A stretch of DNA of 64,000 nt from contig NW_026728917.1 of the NCBI RefSeq assembly GCF_030272615.1, positions 1 through 64,000 of the forward strand. The letters run 5' to 3'. Positions 1-11,709 of the stretch are shown here, piece by piece; position 1 is the first letter of the stretch; each line of letters opens with the position of its first letter. The position numbers and the translations under genes are program-made. The notes beneath the pieces were generated by a model. It saw nothing but the letters and a program-made list of their open reading frames with translations. It was not told where the DNA came from and did not search any database. Origin of the DNA: Cryptomeria japonica (taxonomy: Eukaryota; Streptophyta; Pinopsida; Cupressales; Cupressaceae).

Positions 1-559
1 TATTTTCATTTAGAGAACACGAGAATAGAGTTTTGGGGCATGTTGAATTCTCACTGGATGAACTCATTTTGTCACAATACAAGTATTAATGGAAAGAAAT
101 ATGCATCGATCAAGAGACAAATAAATGATAAGATCAAACCAGTTAGTTCATTATAAAGCAGGAACAAAGCAAAAGCTGAACAATACTTTTGTTTGTTTCA
201 GGTAAATGATATATGTTAAAATATTTTAATAATAATTATTTCTGCATCCTTTAAGCTATATATTATAAAGAAGCAAAATGACATATACTCTTCAACCAAA
301 ACTCATCTTTTGGTTCCATATCCACTTTTTACATTACCAGTAAACTCTAGCATCATACTTTTAGCCTTTTTGCCTTATTTGATTTGGATCATATTGCAAT
401 GTGTTTTAATTCTTTGCATGGAAACTATTATGTAGATATATATAAGATAGGGTAATACCAATTCACCAGCTCTTCTGAAAATCATTTTAAATTTTATTTT
501 GATCTGTTGTTAGATCTCTATCTTCATGAATTCTAATCCTTAGATTAATGAGGTGGCCC
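1..559. other. Unique left flank of the tandem array
   Basis: This AT-rich sequence has no supported gene. It is the only part of the window that is not repeated elsewhere in it. Similarity to the sequence around 29565 begins at base 560, so 559/560 marks the left edge of the repeated unit. No transposon ends or coding similarity were recognised. Confidence 0.7.
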
Positions 560-642
560 TGATTGTGGTATTGTTGCCTTTAAAAAAGAATCTTGTTATT
601 ACAATATTCAACATAATTATTAAATTGATACAAGAAGGATTT

Positions 643-1737
643 CTAAATTGTCACCTCTTGGAGAGGCTTTTTTATGATGAAACCTTGTTCAAGTATGGTG
701 GAGGACTGAAATGAGCTGCTGCACCCATTTATCGTGCATTTGGTTGGACAATATTTCTCATTGCACTGATGCGCTTTATGGTTCGATTCAATCGCCACAG
801 CACAGGGATTAATGCAGCTTGGAAGAGAGCATTTTCTGTTGCACATATGTTGAGGGGAATTGCACTTGTGCTGGCCAGGCTGCCCTGGCCACAGAGAACA
901 TTTCTCATTACAATTTGAAGATGTCTCATATAAGTAACAGCTCTGGCCACATGTATGATTTTTCCTTTTGCAATTGTGATTTCCTTCATGCCCTGCTAAA
1001 TCCCCGCATAAGCTTAAGCTGTCTCCTTCTCGAGTACAATAACTGCAGTTTTCTGTACACAAATGACTCCCCATGCAAGTGACTCCCCATGCAAGAATGA
1101 CGGTCACCATGCCCTTTCTCCATCACACATCTCCAGAAGCAAACAGAACATTTGCATCCACAAACTGATAGTCCTTGCTTTACTTTGCCAGGAGCTACAT
1201 TAGCCTCTAGCTGCAACCTTTGCTCCTCGTCATCATCACAGAAATCTGTGGTGTTTGAACTTATCCACTTTTGAACTCGGTAATGCCTTCTTGAGGTTCT
1301 GATTCTTTACACGGTGCGAGATACAGTCCTGAATCTTTTATGTTCCATGAAGAAGAAGAATCCCCGACAGCAACAGGAAAATCAGGAACTCCTTCCTGTG
1401 TGTTGAAATTATCCAAAACCCTTAATTCTTCATTTGTATCTGTCACAGAAAGGCATCCCATGTGGACCGCAGACGTAAGATTTCTCCTCAGGATATCAAC
1501 TGTCATAGCCACTCGCTTGCTGTCAATGTCAGTCCAGTCCTTGGCTGCAATCTGAGCTATAATAAGCTTCAGATCCCTCATGAAGGTGAATCCACTGTAA
1601 TAGCAAGAATCGATTCTTTCTGTCACCGCTTCTGCTAGCTCACTCAGGCTCTCTCTATAATACTCAGATCTATTATAAGGAGCCATAGCAGCAATCTCGA
1701 CCTTTCCGTCGTACATTTTTAAAATGAAATTGTTCAT
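643..1737 (-). pseudogene. Cys/His-rich (NF-X1-like repeat) gene fragment, copy 1, frame-broken
   Basis: Read on the minus strand from ATG at 1735-1737. The N-terminal part contains segments such as MAPYNRSEYYRESLSELAEA and MRDLKLIIAQIAAKDWTDID, which look like a conserved soluble domain I cannot name. The C-terminal part has about four Cys/His repeats of the form GH-x2-H-x-C, H-x-C-x3-C, C-x3-C, resembling NF-X1-type zinc fingers. Relative to copies 2/3 there is an 89-bp insertion (about 1269-1357) that ends the first frame at 1261, and a 16-bp direct duplication near 1070-1095. Together they add 105 bp, so the phase is restored after both, but the stop inside the first remains. The insertion has no clear GT-AG ends, so an intron is unlikely. 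No upstream exon was recognised. It is probably a truncated pseudogene of a larger zinc-binding protein. Confidence 0.6.
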
Positions 1738-1959
1738 TTGTGCTTTCCTACGCAATGATCCTGATAGTTGTATTTATAATTATCTGAAATTTAACTTTAA
1801 TTAAATCAAAATAAAGAACTATTAGATCTTCATACAACTTCGCTTCCACCGACTTTCTCAACAACAACTCAAACCAATCACACCTCCTTCCTGCCACTCC
1901 CGACAGGAACTTCGCTGCTTGCAGCTCTTGTTAAAAAAGGGTTTGGGTGGTAAATCATG

Positions 1960-2084
1960 GCGCTTGCTATGAGGCCCTTTAAACAGCACCCCATAGCTCT
2001 CTACTTCATAGGTTGCACGATGCTGCAGGAGGCTAGGAAGTAGGGGGCCATGGGGTGCTGTTTAAAGGGCCCCATAGTCGGCGC
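1960..2084. repeat. Long imperfect hairpin upstream of the Cys/His-rich gene, copy 1
   Basis: Two inverted arms of roughly 49 bp surround a loop of about 25 bp. The left arm contains CCCTTTAAACAGCACCCCAT, and its exact complement lies in the right arm at about 2049-2068. Pairing extends imperfectly outward to GCGC at both ends and inward to the CTACTTC/GAAGTAG pair. It is GC-richer than its surroundings. It lies about 220 bp upstream of the gene fragment's ATG. It could be a small foldback or MITE-like element, or a remnant of a hairpin-producing locus. Confidence 0.7.
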
Positions 2085-3017
2085 CTAAAAACAGATGAGA
2101 CGATATGTACGTACGGCTCATTAGGCACATTACCAAGTAAACACTATCATTAAAGTCTAGTTAAACTCCGTCAGTAGTTCGATCCTGCATACAGATCAAC
2201 TTGATTGTTTTCCTGTGCATTAATGACCTTATTTCAGAGTTCACATGCCAAGCGATGCAACTAGCAACTGATGAAAATGATCCTGAGATCAACTTAGAGG
2301 TGTACTGTAAAAGCACAGTTGTAAAGCATCTGCATTTTGCAGGGATTTCTCACATGCGCAAAGTTGATAATTATAGCGCTTTCATCATTAAAGAGCCAAG
2401 TTCCACTAATTGACAAAATTGTCATGTGAGCTCTGAAACGAAGCCAAGTCCTGTAGAGAAAAACTGGTGAGTTGATATGTACGTACCGCTCAAATATGGA
2501 GTTTTGTTAGCGTGGCAAGGACATTTGGTTGCAGCAGAGCAATAGCACAAATGTTGTTCAGTTCAGTGTTTAAATGGTGATTTGCATTTTAGATAGTTCA
2601 TTTATTATGCGGATGATAATGTTGAAGTAGTTATATTAAAGAATTGATCAGTATTTGTATAAAAGATTAATAATAGTTGTATGATAGACCTAAAACGGAA
2701 AAGTAATGAGCAATGTATTTGTGCATAGATGATCATCTATTAGTTCTTCCGCACAATTTCAATAATATTTGAAGGTCTCTTAAACATTAGGTTATATATT
2801 TTATTGGAAATGTTTATTAAAATATTAATATTTCATATTTTAATAAATTTGGTTCACATTTTATTATCAAATAATTGTAGAATTAAATAATATGGAGCCC
2901 TTTAACTTGCACATTCTAATCTTAAACCTAATAATCACCATTAAAGATTCCTACCTCATTCTTATACTCTTGCCTCTTGTCACTAATTACAAATCTCAAT
3001 CTTCTAGCTACATTTAC

Positions 3018-3287
3018 AATGACTAGGCTTAACTATATTAATTTGCAAGCGAGGATACAAACATACATCTTTGTCCATCTAGAATAAGTTGAAGAGTTAT
3101 TGGAAGAGGAGACCATGATATAAGCATGATCACTCTAGGCTATGGAAGTGGGAATGACTAGGCTTAACTATATTAATTTGCAGCGAGGATACAAACATAC
3201 ATCTTTGTCCATCTAGAATAAGTTGAAGAGTTATTGGAAGAGGAGACCATGATATAAGCATGATCACTCTAGGCTATGGAAGTGGGA
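3018..3287 (+). repeat. Tandem duplication of about 135 bp, copy 1
   Basis: A block starting AATGACTAGGCTTAAC and ending CTATGGAAGTGGG occurs twice in a row, at 3018 and 3153. The repeats differ by a single A (GCAAGCG versus GCAGCG), so the duplication is young. It predates the large array, because all three units carry it. Confidence 0.92.
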
Positions 3288-4034
3288 AATTTCAACCACA
3301 CCAGCTACTTGAGCGATTCATAAATTATGATTATGTGTGCCTATAGCCACTCCCAACCTCACTTCTTTCCTTGATTTGATCCTACCAAAACCAACATCCT
3401 ACTATTTCTCATTCAATTCCACAATGAAATATCAATTGTAAATACTACAATCATTATGTATAAATGATGTCATGTATCCATTTTCTAGTAAATTGTTTAT
3501 AAATTGTGTTTTATTTACATACATGAATTTAATGCTCCCTTACCTTCTATAGATCCTTTTGATATTGCAATTGAACTTAACCTAAATGTTTTATCATATC
3601 AATTGAGCACACATTTACATGATTGGTTTTATGTGGTAGTATTTTAAGTCATTTAATTGCATTCATTTTACATCTCTAATCCCTCAAACAATATTTCTTA
3701 TTTAAGAATGTTAAAGGAGGATCAACATAAAAAAATTGGATTTTGTGCACAAAAAACGAAAGATGAAATCATATTTGAGGGTCCTTGCTTACTATATTTG
3801 ATCCTTGTATGGTTTTGAGAGGTTGAACTAGAAAAACTTATCTCCTTGTGACATAATGAGAACTCTTCAAAAAAAAAAAAATGGCTAGTCTGTAGATATT
3901 CAAAGTAGTGAAAGCCAAGTTCCACATGGAAACAAGAAACAAAGTAGAACAAGTTACTACATATTGTTAAATATGTATTTATATGATGAGTTTATGGTCT
4001 TAGATCTAAGTTGGAGGTCTACACTTAGTAGGAG

Positions 4035-4037
<3 letters not shown>

Positions 4038-4085
<48 letters not shown>
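4038..4085 (+). repeat. GA dinucleotide microsatellite, copy 1 (48 bp)
   Basis: An uninterrupted (GA)24 run after GGAGGAGGA. It is three units shorter than in copies 2 and 3. Confidence 0.95.
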
Positions 4086-4088
<3 letters not shown>

Positions 4089-6793
4089 TTTAATTAAAAG
4101 GTAGTTTCTTTTATCCTATAAATTTCAATTTAGATTTTGTAGTTTGAAATTTAATTTATTATATAAATAAAATTCAAAATACAATTATTAGTATTTTAAT
4201 TATTATTTGTCTTAGACATTTTTAATTACATGTCTTAGATAGGTTGTTACATGCACGAAACCAGATCAAAGCCTTAGACGAGATGCTTAAGTCTTGAAGC
4301 CAAACAATATATATAAATAGATGTCGACTCATCCTATTTTTCAACTTCTTTAAGGTGGGTTGAATAGAATGATAAAACTTTCTAGACCTTTCAACCTTCC
4401 TTTTGATGCATTTTTTGATGAGTGGAACTAACATAATAGAACTTTCTAGACTATTCTGACTCTTCCTTCCTACATGGATCACACAACATAATACAACTTA
4501 TTGTCCTATGAGAATTCATTTTTCTGTGGATCGCCTAGCATGATATAGCTTGCTAGCTCGTAGAATCCATGTTACCTTGTTTCTCTCTCTCATAGATCAC
4601 CCAACATAACACAACTTGCTAGTCTATGGCATCCACGTTTTCTCATTTCTTCTCCCCATGAACTCATAGCTTTGCTAGTTGTTGGATCACAAGTTCATTA
4701 TTTGATGCATGCTCTTTCTCTTTCTAGGTGACTACTTGTGTTCTTGTAATAACATTCCGAGAATCAAATTAGTGGCTAAGACATTTTTATTTTTATTATT
4801 GAGGTCTCTTCAACTGGTTGACTTAGAGATTTTTGTTTTAGTACTAATCCCTTTGTTTTGTGTCTTTTGTCTTTGATTTCCTTTTTTTGACTTTTTTTAT
4901 TTTGTCTTGTTTTGTGTTCCCTTGCATGTGTTTGGATGAGTAAAGATCTTAAGATTGGGGGCTTGGTTCCTCAAAATTAGTGATGGCTTATCTCTTTGTG
5001 ATCTTGCTCCTATTTTCTCCTCTCTTTTTTCCTCATCTTTCTACTTTATCGTGAGTATTTGCATAAAATCGTACTCTTGTTAAAGTGGGGGATAAACATA
5101 ACATCGTAAATTGTAATCGATATAATTCACACCTCCTTCTTGTGGCCCTACTTTAGTTCATCCAATCCTAGTTCTTCCCTACACCTATTTTGGCTCATTT
5201 TACTTGAAATTTTATGTCACCTAATTGCATGACCTAGTGGACCCCATCCTAGAATGTTGCTCTCCAAGATACAACCTTGTTTTTCCTATTTTGGGAGGAG
5301 AAGGGCGCTTGGGGGACCCCTATCTAGACCAGGATGTCTTGGGTGCCATGGTCCCCCTTAAACAAGTCCTAAATTAAATAGGACTGGGCACTATGCCTCC
5401 TCAATTTATTTTTCTCCACATACCTCAATGTAACCATTGGAGGTAAGCCTTACTGGTAATTTACCAATGAAACTATATATAAAGGCATCCTATCAATTAA
5501 ATTTGATTATCATTTTCATACCCCATCATTTGTGCATACACCAATCATTTGTTATCAAGCATTCTTAAGCACTCAAGGTAGGATTTCATCCCACCATATT
5601 CTTAAAACATCATGGAGAAAATTGTATCATTCCTCATGCAAGCATGTATGTTCTATTAGGTCATGTTCATGTTATGTCAAGTCATGTTATTGCATTGACA
5701 TATGTGATCACATTCAAAGAGGATTGCACAATCAACTTCAATAAGTCATTACTGATTTGAGGTATTATGATATAGAATTTACTTTAGTATTTCAGTTACA
5801 AGTTGAATTTAATTCAAGGCTTTATCTCTTGAACTGGGGTTTAACCTTTAAGGCAAATCCCCATCAACAACCCTATTTCTTTCTTTTTGTGTGAAGGGAA
5901 TTATCTCAAGAGTTGTGATTGGGAAATCTGGTACTAGTGTCAATGACAACGATCAGACTCAACTTTTGAAGGTGCAAAAAGTAGAGGACTAGGGTGATCA
6001 AATCCCCTCGATCTCATGAATTTTTGACAACCTTTCAATGATGGATTATGTATGTCATCCTAATTTGGAAAACATCCAGTCTATTTGCCCCTGATACTTG
6101 GAGGACTAGGGCAATCTGCTCCCTTAGTCTTGACAATTATGCCTAAATATTTCTTTGTAGGTTCTGATCCATTTTCCCACCTCAGATCTAAGTTTACATC
6201 TCTGCATGATATCTAGAACATTATGTTACTATTATTCAATATCCATTTCTCATTATTTTTCCTAGATCTAGCATTACAACTTAACCCTAATTGCTATTCA
6301 AATTTAACTCTAACAAGGTAAGGATTAACTTGATCCGAGTTTAGTTATTTCAGGATTGAATAAATTAAATTCATTCCCTTGATGTGAGGTTGGTCCCAAG
6401 TGAAATTAGTGGCTTTATTATCAATCCAGGTGGTGAAACCCTAATTTATCAATACCTTACAATTTGTATAATTTAATTATATAGTTTTGAAGTAAGATTT
6501 TTTTCAATGGTGACTTGCAATGGAAAAGATTATTTCTAAACCCAAAATGTGTTCCTAATTATATCAATAAAAATAGAACATTTTTCTAGTTGGGTATTCC
6601 CCCCAAAAAAATTCAGAAGGCTTCATTTCATTCTTTTTAGCATCCATTCTATTCTCTAAGAAACATTAACAACAAATTGCCAAAATGGTATCAAATTTAT
6701 TTTGTATCAAATAATTTTTGTTGTTGTTGTTGTTTAAAAACTTATGTGAGGGTTTCGGATTTGTACTATTTAATGACCTATTTTTTGTTGTTG

Positions 6794-7062
6794 AAATGGA
6801 AGTATGACAAATCTCCCAATATATGTCAGGAGAAGGGAGTAGTCTTGGATGGTTTGAAGTCATCAACCCAAGTACAAGATTACTTCATTATAGTATACAA
6901 GTGCTGAAATATTTTCCCTTTAAAATTACGCTAGATGTAGGTAAATTTGAAAGGGAAGTAGGACAAATCTCTCGGAAAAATCACATGACATAAGAAGGGA
7001 GTAGGCTTGGATGGTTTGAAGTCATCAAACTAAGCACAAAATTTCTTCGCTATAGTATACGA
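6794..7062 (+). repeat. Diverged direct repeat of about 105 bp, copy 1
   Basis: Blocks at about 6794-6900 and 6950-7062 share GGAAGTA-GACAAATCTC, GGATGGTTTGAAGTCATCAA and a final TATAGTATAC with scattered differences. This is an older local duplication of unknown origin. The copy 2 equivalent is 35703-35971. Confidence 0.75.
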
Positions 7063-8458
7063 CAAAAAAAAGTTCTTGAGAGTTTCAAGTTCTCCACAAA
7101 AATGGACCCTAGGGGTTAATAATTCATAGATGAAAGATGTGAGAGATAAATGGAAGACCTTGATAAATAAATTACTAAGCAAAAATATCAATCTTGGACT
7201 CAAGAATAGTTGATCAAACAACCTCAAATAATGTACTAGGAAACATAATCAATCTTGAACTCAAGAATAGCTAAAGAAATCTACTTTAAAATCCACACTG
7301 CAAGTGTACATAGAGAATTAGAGGCACCAATAAAAATTTAATTAGGCTACCATGAGAAGATGGGCCATAAGAAAAAAAGAAAAAATTTTAGGGCAGGGAA
7401 TTATAAAATTTTGGTGTTGGAAATGGTATACTATTGAAATATTAGAAGTTTTGTTTGGTTATAATTACTCCTATAAAAATAGATTTAGATGTGCTATTGG
7501 GAGCATATAATGGCTCGAATTAAAAAAAATTAAATTTATCAGATCTTAAAATCTAATTTTTAATATTTTTATATACATGTATATGTACAAAAGGAAAATA
7601 AACCTTTTCAAATTTTGATCTAGGCTATTCAAATCTAATGGTACAAATTAATCTAGATTAGTAAACAATAGTTGTGTTCTAGTGTCAATTTAGAATAGAA
7701 AAATAAGCATCAAAAGAAACATGATGGATAATGATACTTAGTTTTATAATTAATGTGATGGAATAAATTTAATTTAAAACTAGCTTTGATGATTTTATAT
7801 AAAAAATTAAATACTTTCTTTGTGTCTTGTATCTATTATTGTGGGTTTAGACACAAATTTTCTTAGTAAAATTTATTACCCAATGCTATTACAATGAACC
7901 TCTTAAAATATATTAGCAAATCACAAAGTACAGAAATAATTGCACAAAATTGAGACAAAACATATATTAATATATTGAATTAAGAAAATTTTCAATGTAG
8001 AACATCATTGGTCTCTTTGAGGGGGCAATATCATGAGTTCATGCTTGCAACAATAAAATTCATAAATGACTATAGTAGTATACATACGCTCTACATGTAC
8101 TAATTTTACCTAATACGTGGTTATTATTTTCAAACATGTGAGATTAACTAACATAGGAAAAGAGATGATTTACAAAGCGTATATATCCAATTCTTTCCTT
8201 ATGTATACCTCAATGCAAAAGTAATTATTTAATAAAATAGTTAGGACTATGGTTCCTTATATGCCCTCACTCTTAAACGAGGATTTATTATCAAATCTTG
8301 AGATGAGAATTTTTTTGTTGCCTTTCGAAGAGTGATTAGACCACATTACATATTTGTGTTGCATAGCATGCTACTAGAAGAGAACTTAAATTATAATGTA
8401 GATTTGTATTTGGTATGAATGACAATCAAGTATACATTCTGGTGCCAAGAGCATAAAT

Positions 8459-8626
8459 CCCTTCATATCAAACATAGGTAATGTACCAACTAAGCGTGAA
8501 TACACTAGAAAATATTCATCTTAAAAACAAAAATGGATTACTCCCTTCATATCAAACATAGGTAATGTACCAACTAAGCGTGAATACACTAGAAAATATT
8601 CATCTTAAAAAAAAAAATGGATTACT
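8459..8626 (+). repeat. 84-bp tandem duplication, copy 1
   Basis: A block from CCCTTCATATCAAACATAGG to AATGGATTACT is present twice, at 8459 and 8543. The halves are near-identical and differ only at one base in an A-run. The copy 2 equivalent is 37368-37535. Confidence 0.92.
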
Positions 8627-9274
8627 AGGTGGAACTTGGAGGAAAGAGAAAGCTCCAATTTGTATGCCATAGATTTAATATTTTTGTAAAAAAATGTAGG
8701 TCCCATGAATCATTTGTGCTCGTTTTTATTTAATCTTCAACTTTAGGGAAGATTATTTATATACAGTTAGATGCAAAAAGGACCATTTCATCAATGTCAA
8801 AATTTTATTTGGAGTAATCTTGATTGTTTTTTACTTCATATGTAAATATATGTGATCTAAAAATAATCCTTAAGGGTTTATATAATTGTGTCATGTGTGT
8901 GAAGGGTGGAATCCATGACTTGTACTTCGGAACTACTTGGTATATATATTTGGATAGATAGGGGATATTGTCCATTCATAGCTTGGTTATGGTGTTGAAA
9001 ATTATATTATAAAACCATTCTACACGTGGTAACTGTTTTGTCTAACATTGTTTATTATACACAAAGAAATCAAAATGGGTCTTCAAGAACTTATCAATAA
9101 ATTTTGATTGGTCATCTAATTATGAATGATGTGCACACCACATCTTGAGATATGTACTATTGTTATAGATGTGTTGGACACATTGACTAATGAGAGTTTA
9201 ATAATATAAAATATAAAATTAATAATTAATTGTGGTGCATCTTGGAATATTCGACATCATAATGGGTTAAATAT

Positions 9275-9931
9275 TAATTCTAGCAAGACCCATCAATGCA
9301 GTGGCATCCACAAATTGGAGATAAGCATATGGATGAAGGCGATCACCCCAATTCCAACCCTAAATTAAACCTTGCCGAACACAAGACTTGATAAATTTAC
9401 CGAGACCCTCTACCATGAGAGTGAATAAGAATTGGGAAAGAGGTTCCCCTTGTCGAAGACCTCTGCATGCACCAAATAAATCCATGGGCTCACTGTTAAT
9501 AAGGGCTGCAAATGAAGCCATTCAATTTTGAAGCCAAAGGCAATAAGCACTTTATAAAGGAATTTTCATTTGACTCTAACATAAGCTTTGGCTATATCCA
9601 ATTTAATAAACATAGCCTTCTCCTTAGATATCTCCATAGAATGAATGGCTTCTGATGCTATAAAAATCTCATCCAAAATTTGCCTTCCAACCCCAAAACC
9701 ATGTTGCTCTTCTGAAATAAGTTTATTGAGCCATGACTTGAGCCTTTCAACAATCAGTTTAGTGATTGTTTTATGAACCACGTTACAAAAGGCTATAGGA
9801 TCGAAAGAACTCAGAGAATTTTCTCCCTCCTTCTAAGGTATGAGAGCAAGGAAAGTAGCGTTCATATCCCTGAGCTTCTGTTTATTTATATAAGACTCCC
9901 ACACCACCTTCAAAATATCCAACTTAATTAT
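9275..9931 (-). pseudogene. LINE reverse transcriptase, 3' portion, copy 1
   Basis: Minus strand. Translation gives a non-LTR reverse transcriptase in several frames: an N-terminal finger segment (about 9790-9890) with an internal stop before KEGENSLSSFDP, then RLKSWLNKLISEEQHGFGVG and ILDEIFIASEAIHSMEI, then KLDIAKAYVRVK at 9566-9781. After a frameshift comes GLRQGEPLSQFLFTLMVEGL, and finally QFVDATALMG near 9290. The last block is the catalytic box, where LINE enzymes normally have F/Y-A/V-D-D. Here the second Asp reads Ala, so this copy is dead even apart from its stops. The missing 5' part lies across the Copia insertion at 13377-13725. Confidence 0.85.
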
Positions 9932-10744
9932 TGGAAGGAAGTGAAGTAGTGAAACAACTTCTTACACTAACCTTGAGAGGAGTATAATGCAAAAAATTTT
10001 ACAGATCCTTATAGCAGTTACAGAAACTTAACACAAATAAACAAAATATCATGCATACCACAACTCACCAACACAATCATTTACATGGGAAAACCCGTTC
10101 AGGAGAAAAACCCCACACTCCAAAAGTAGCTCAATAAATTATTCAACAATCAATAACAGATTACAATATACTTGCAGAGAAATCTCTTCAGAAGAGAACT
10201 ACTAATCAAAGACTCAGAGGTAACACAATAGCCGTAAGACTCTTACACACAACCTCTATCTCACACACCTCATATATAGGAGATACAATATAAGAAAGCA
10301 TCAAACGGAATTACAAAACCATGGGCTAAAACCACCCAATAAACTAGAGCAGAGGTTATCCCCATTATAGATGTGTTATGATGTGTCAAAACACACATCA
10401 ACATGTGTTCCTCCATTATACATCTCATTTATGTGTCCAATGCATTTTATATTTTCTATTTCAGGAGTCCAAACTTCCGAAGGCCATAACTTGTGAACCG
10501 TGTGTCTGATTGACGAACTGTTTGAAGCATCAGAAAGCTAGAGAAATGCTCTATCACACCCCTCCAAAATGGAAACTTTAATATTTTCAAAACTAGCTAT
10601 GATCTTACAACAAATTTTTACCGACGTGCTTATCTAGCGAACTAGAAGCTTTAGGGATAATTTCGCACCATTTCATGCTTAAACAAAAACTTACTATAAA
10701 TAGTAACACATGTAAATTGAAGGTTGAGACACCATGTCCCAACA
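9932..10744 (-). repeat. Copia 3' LTR (813 bp), copy 1
   Basis: Its minus-strand ends are TGTTGGGACATGG and CTTCCTTCCA. A purine-rich tract (minus-strand AAGTGAGAGAA) lies just outside at 10745-10756, as expected for a polypurine tract. A minus-strand TATATATGAGG near 10266-10276 could be the LTR TATA box. Confidence 0.85.
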
Positions 10745-11067
10745 TTCTCTCACTTGTCGAAGAACTTTCAAGAGCAAAGGGAGTATCAACACAATAATTT
10801 AACTACTAGGGGCCATGAGGCCCATAGACTCACAACACCATTTAAACCTCTTTATGCTCACAGTGTTAGTTAAAGAATCTAGAATATTCATCAAAGTCTC
10901 TACCTTAACCAACTTCACCTTACCATCTTCAACCATATCTCTGACAAAATGATACTAAACATCAATGTGCTTAGTCTGGGCATGAAATGCTGGGTTCTTA
11001 GTTAAATGCAGATCACACTCTGACTGTCACAGTAAAGTGTCACTATTTCTTGTTTTATTTGAATATT

Positions 11068-11547
11068 TTAACAAAGTCTCTTAACCCAAATGGATTCTTT
11101 ACAAGCATGAGTAGCTACCATATACTCTTCTCTTGTAGTGGACAAAGAAACCACAACTTGCCGCTTACTCATCCTATTAATTGCACCGCCAAATAAAGTA
11201 AATACATAAGCAATGGTGGATCTTCTGCTATCAATATAACCTGCCCAATCTAAATCCACATATCCATGAATATCAAGGTAAATCACATCTCCAACCAAAT
11301 TACCATGATAACAAAGAGAATACTTAGAGGTACCCTTCAAATATGTAAAGACTCTTTTGACTGCATCCCAATGAACTCTATCAGGATTAGAAATATGTTT
11401 GGAAAGAACTCCCACTTCTTGGGTAATGTTTGGTCTAGTACAAACCGTTGCATATATCAAACTTGCAATTGCACTCTGGTAAGGCACTCTACTCATTTCT
11501 TTCATCTCTGATGGAGATGTAGGACAATCTAAAATAGATAATTTCAT
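11068..11547 (-). pseudogene. Copia RNase H and connection region, copy 1
   Basis: A 159-codon open frame with SRVPYQSAIASLIYATVCTR, HWDAVKRVFTYLKGTSKYSL, GYVDLDWAGYIDSRRST and VVSLSTTREEYMVATHACKE, the standard C-terminal part of Copia polyproteins. It ends at VKRLC before the usual last residues. It is the best-preserved piece of the element but is cut from the reverse transcriptase by stops. Confidence 0.88.
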
Positions 11548-11709
11548 TCAAACTGTGAAGGGAACACATAATGGTCTACAATCCTGCATGTTGAACCTCT
11601 GTAAAACTGAATTCACATACTTACTCTGCCCTAGCCATAGCTTTATGTTCACTCTATCTCTTCTAATTTACATCCCAACAATGTTTTTCGCTGCACCAAG
11701 ATTATACAT

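Larger units (their letters stand above)
2191..9274. other. Long AT-rich intergenic stretch with short duplications, copy 1
   Basis: No gene was recognised over about 7 kb. Short open frames exist (for example 70 codons at 2201-2413 plus, 86 codons at 4222-4482 minus, 70 codons at 5532-5744 plus), but none resembles a known family or has convincing gene context. The tandem duplications and the microsatellite within it are listed separately. The matching stretch in copy 2 is 31094-38183. Confidence 0.6.

Noticed and set aside
1269-1357. 89-bp insertion in copy 1 as a short intron
   Set aside because: No GT donor at the 5' edge or pyrimidine-AG acceptor at the 3' edge on the coding strand, and the copies without it read straight through.
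2201-2413. 70-codon plus-strand frame (MIVFLCINDLISEF...)
   Set aside because: It is present in all three copies but only because the DNA is duplicated. No homology, start context or gene neighbour supports it.
3018-3287. CRISPR-like or satellite array
   Set aside because: There are only two copies of a 135-bp block without spacers. It is a plain tandem duplication in plant DNA.
4222-4482. 86-codon minus-strand frame in AT-rich DNA
   Set aside because: The length is within chance expectation for a window of this size. No domain was recognised.
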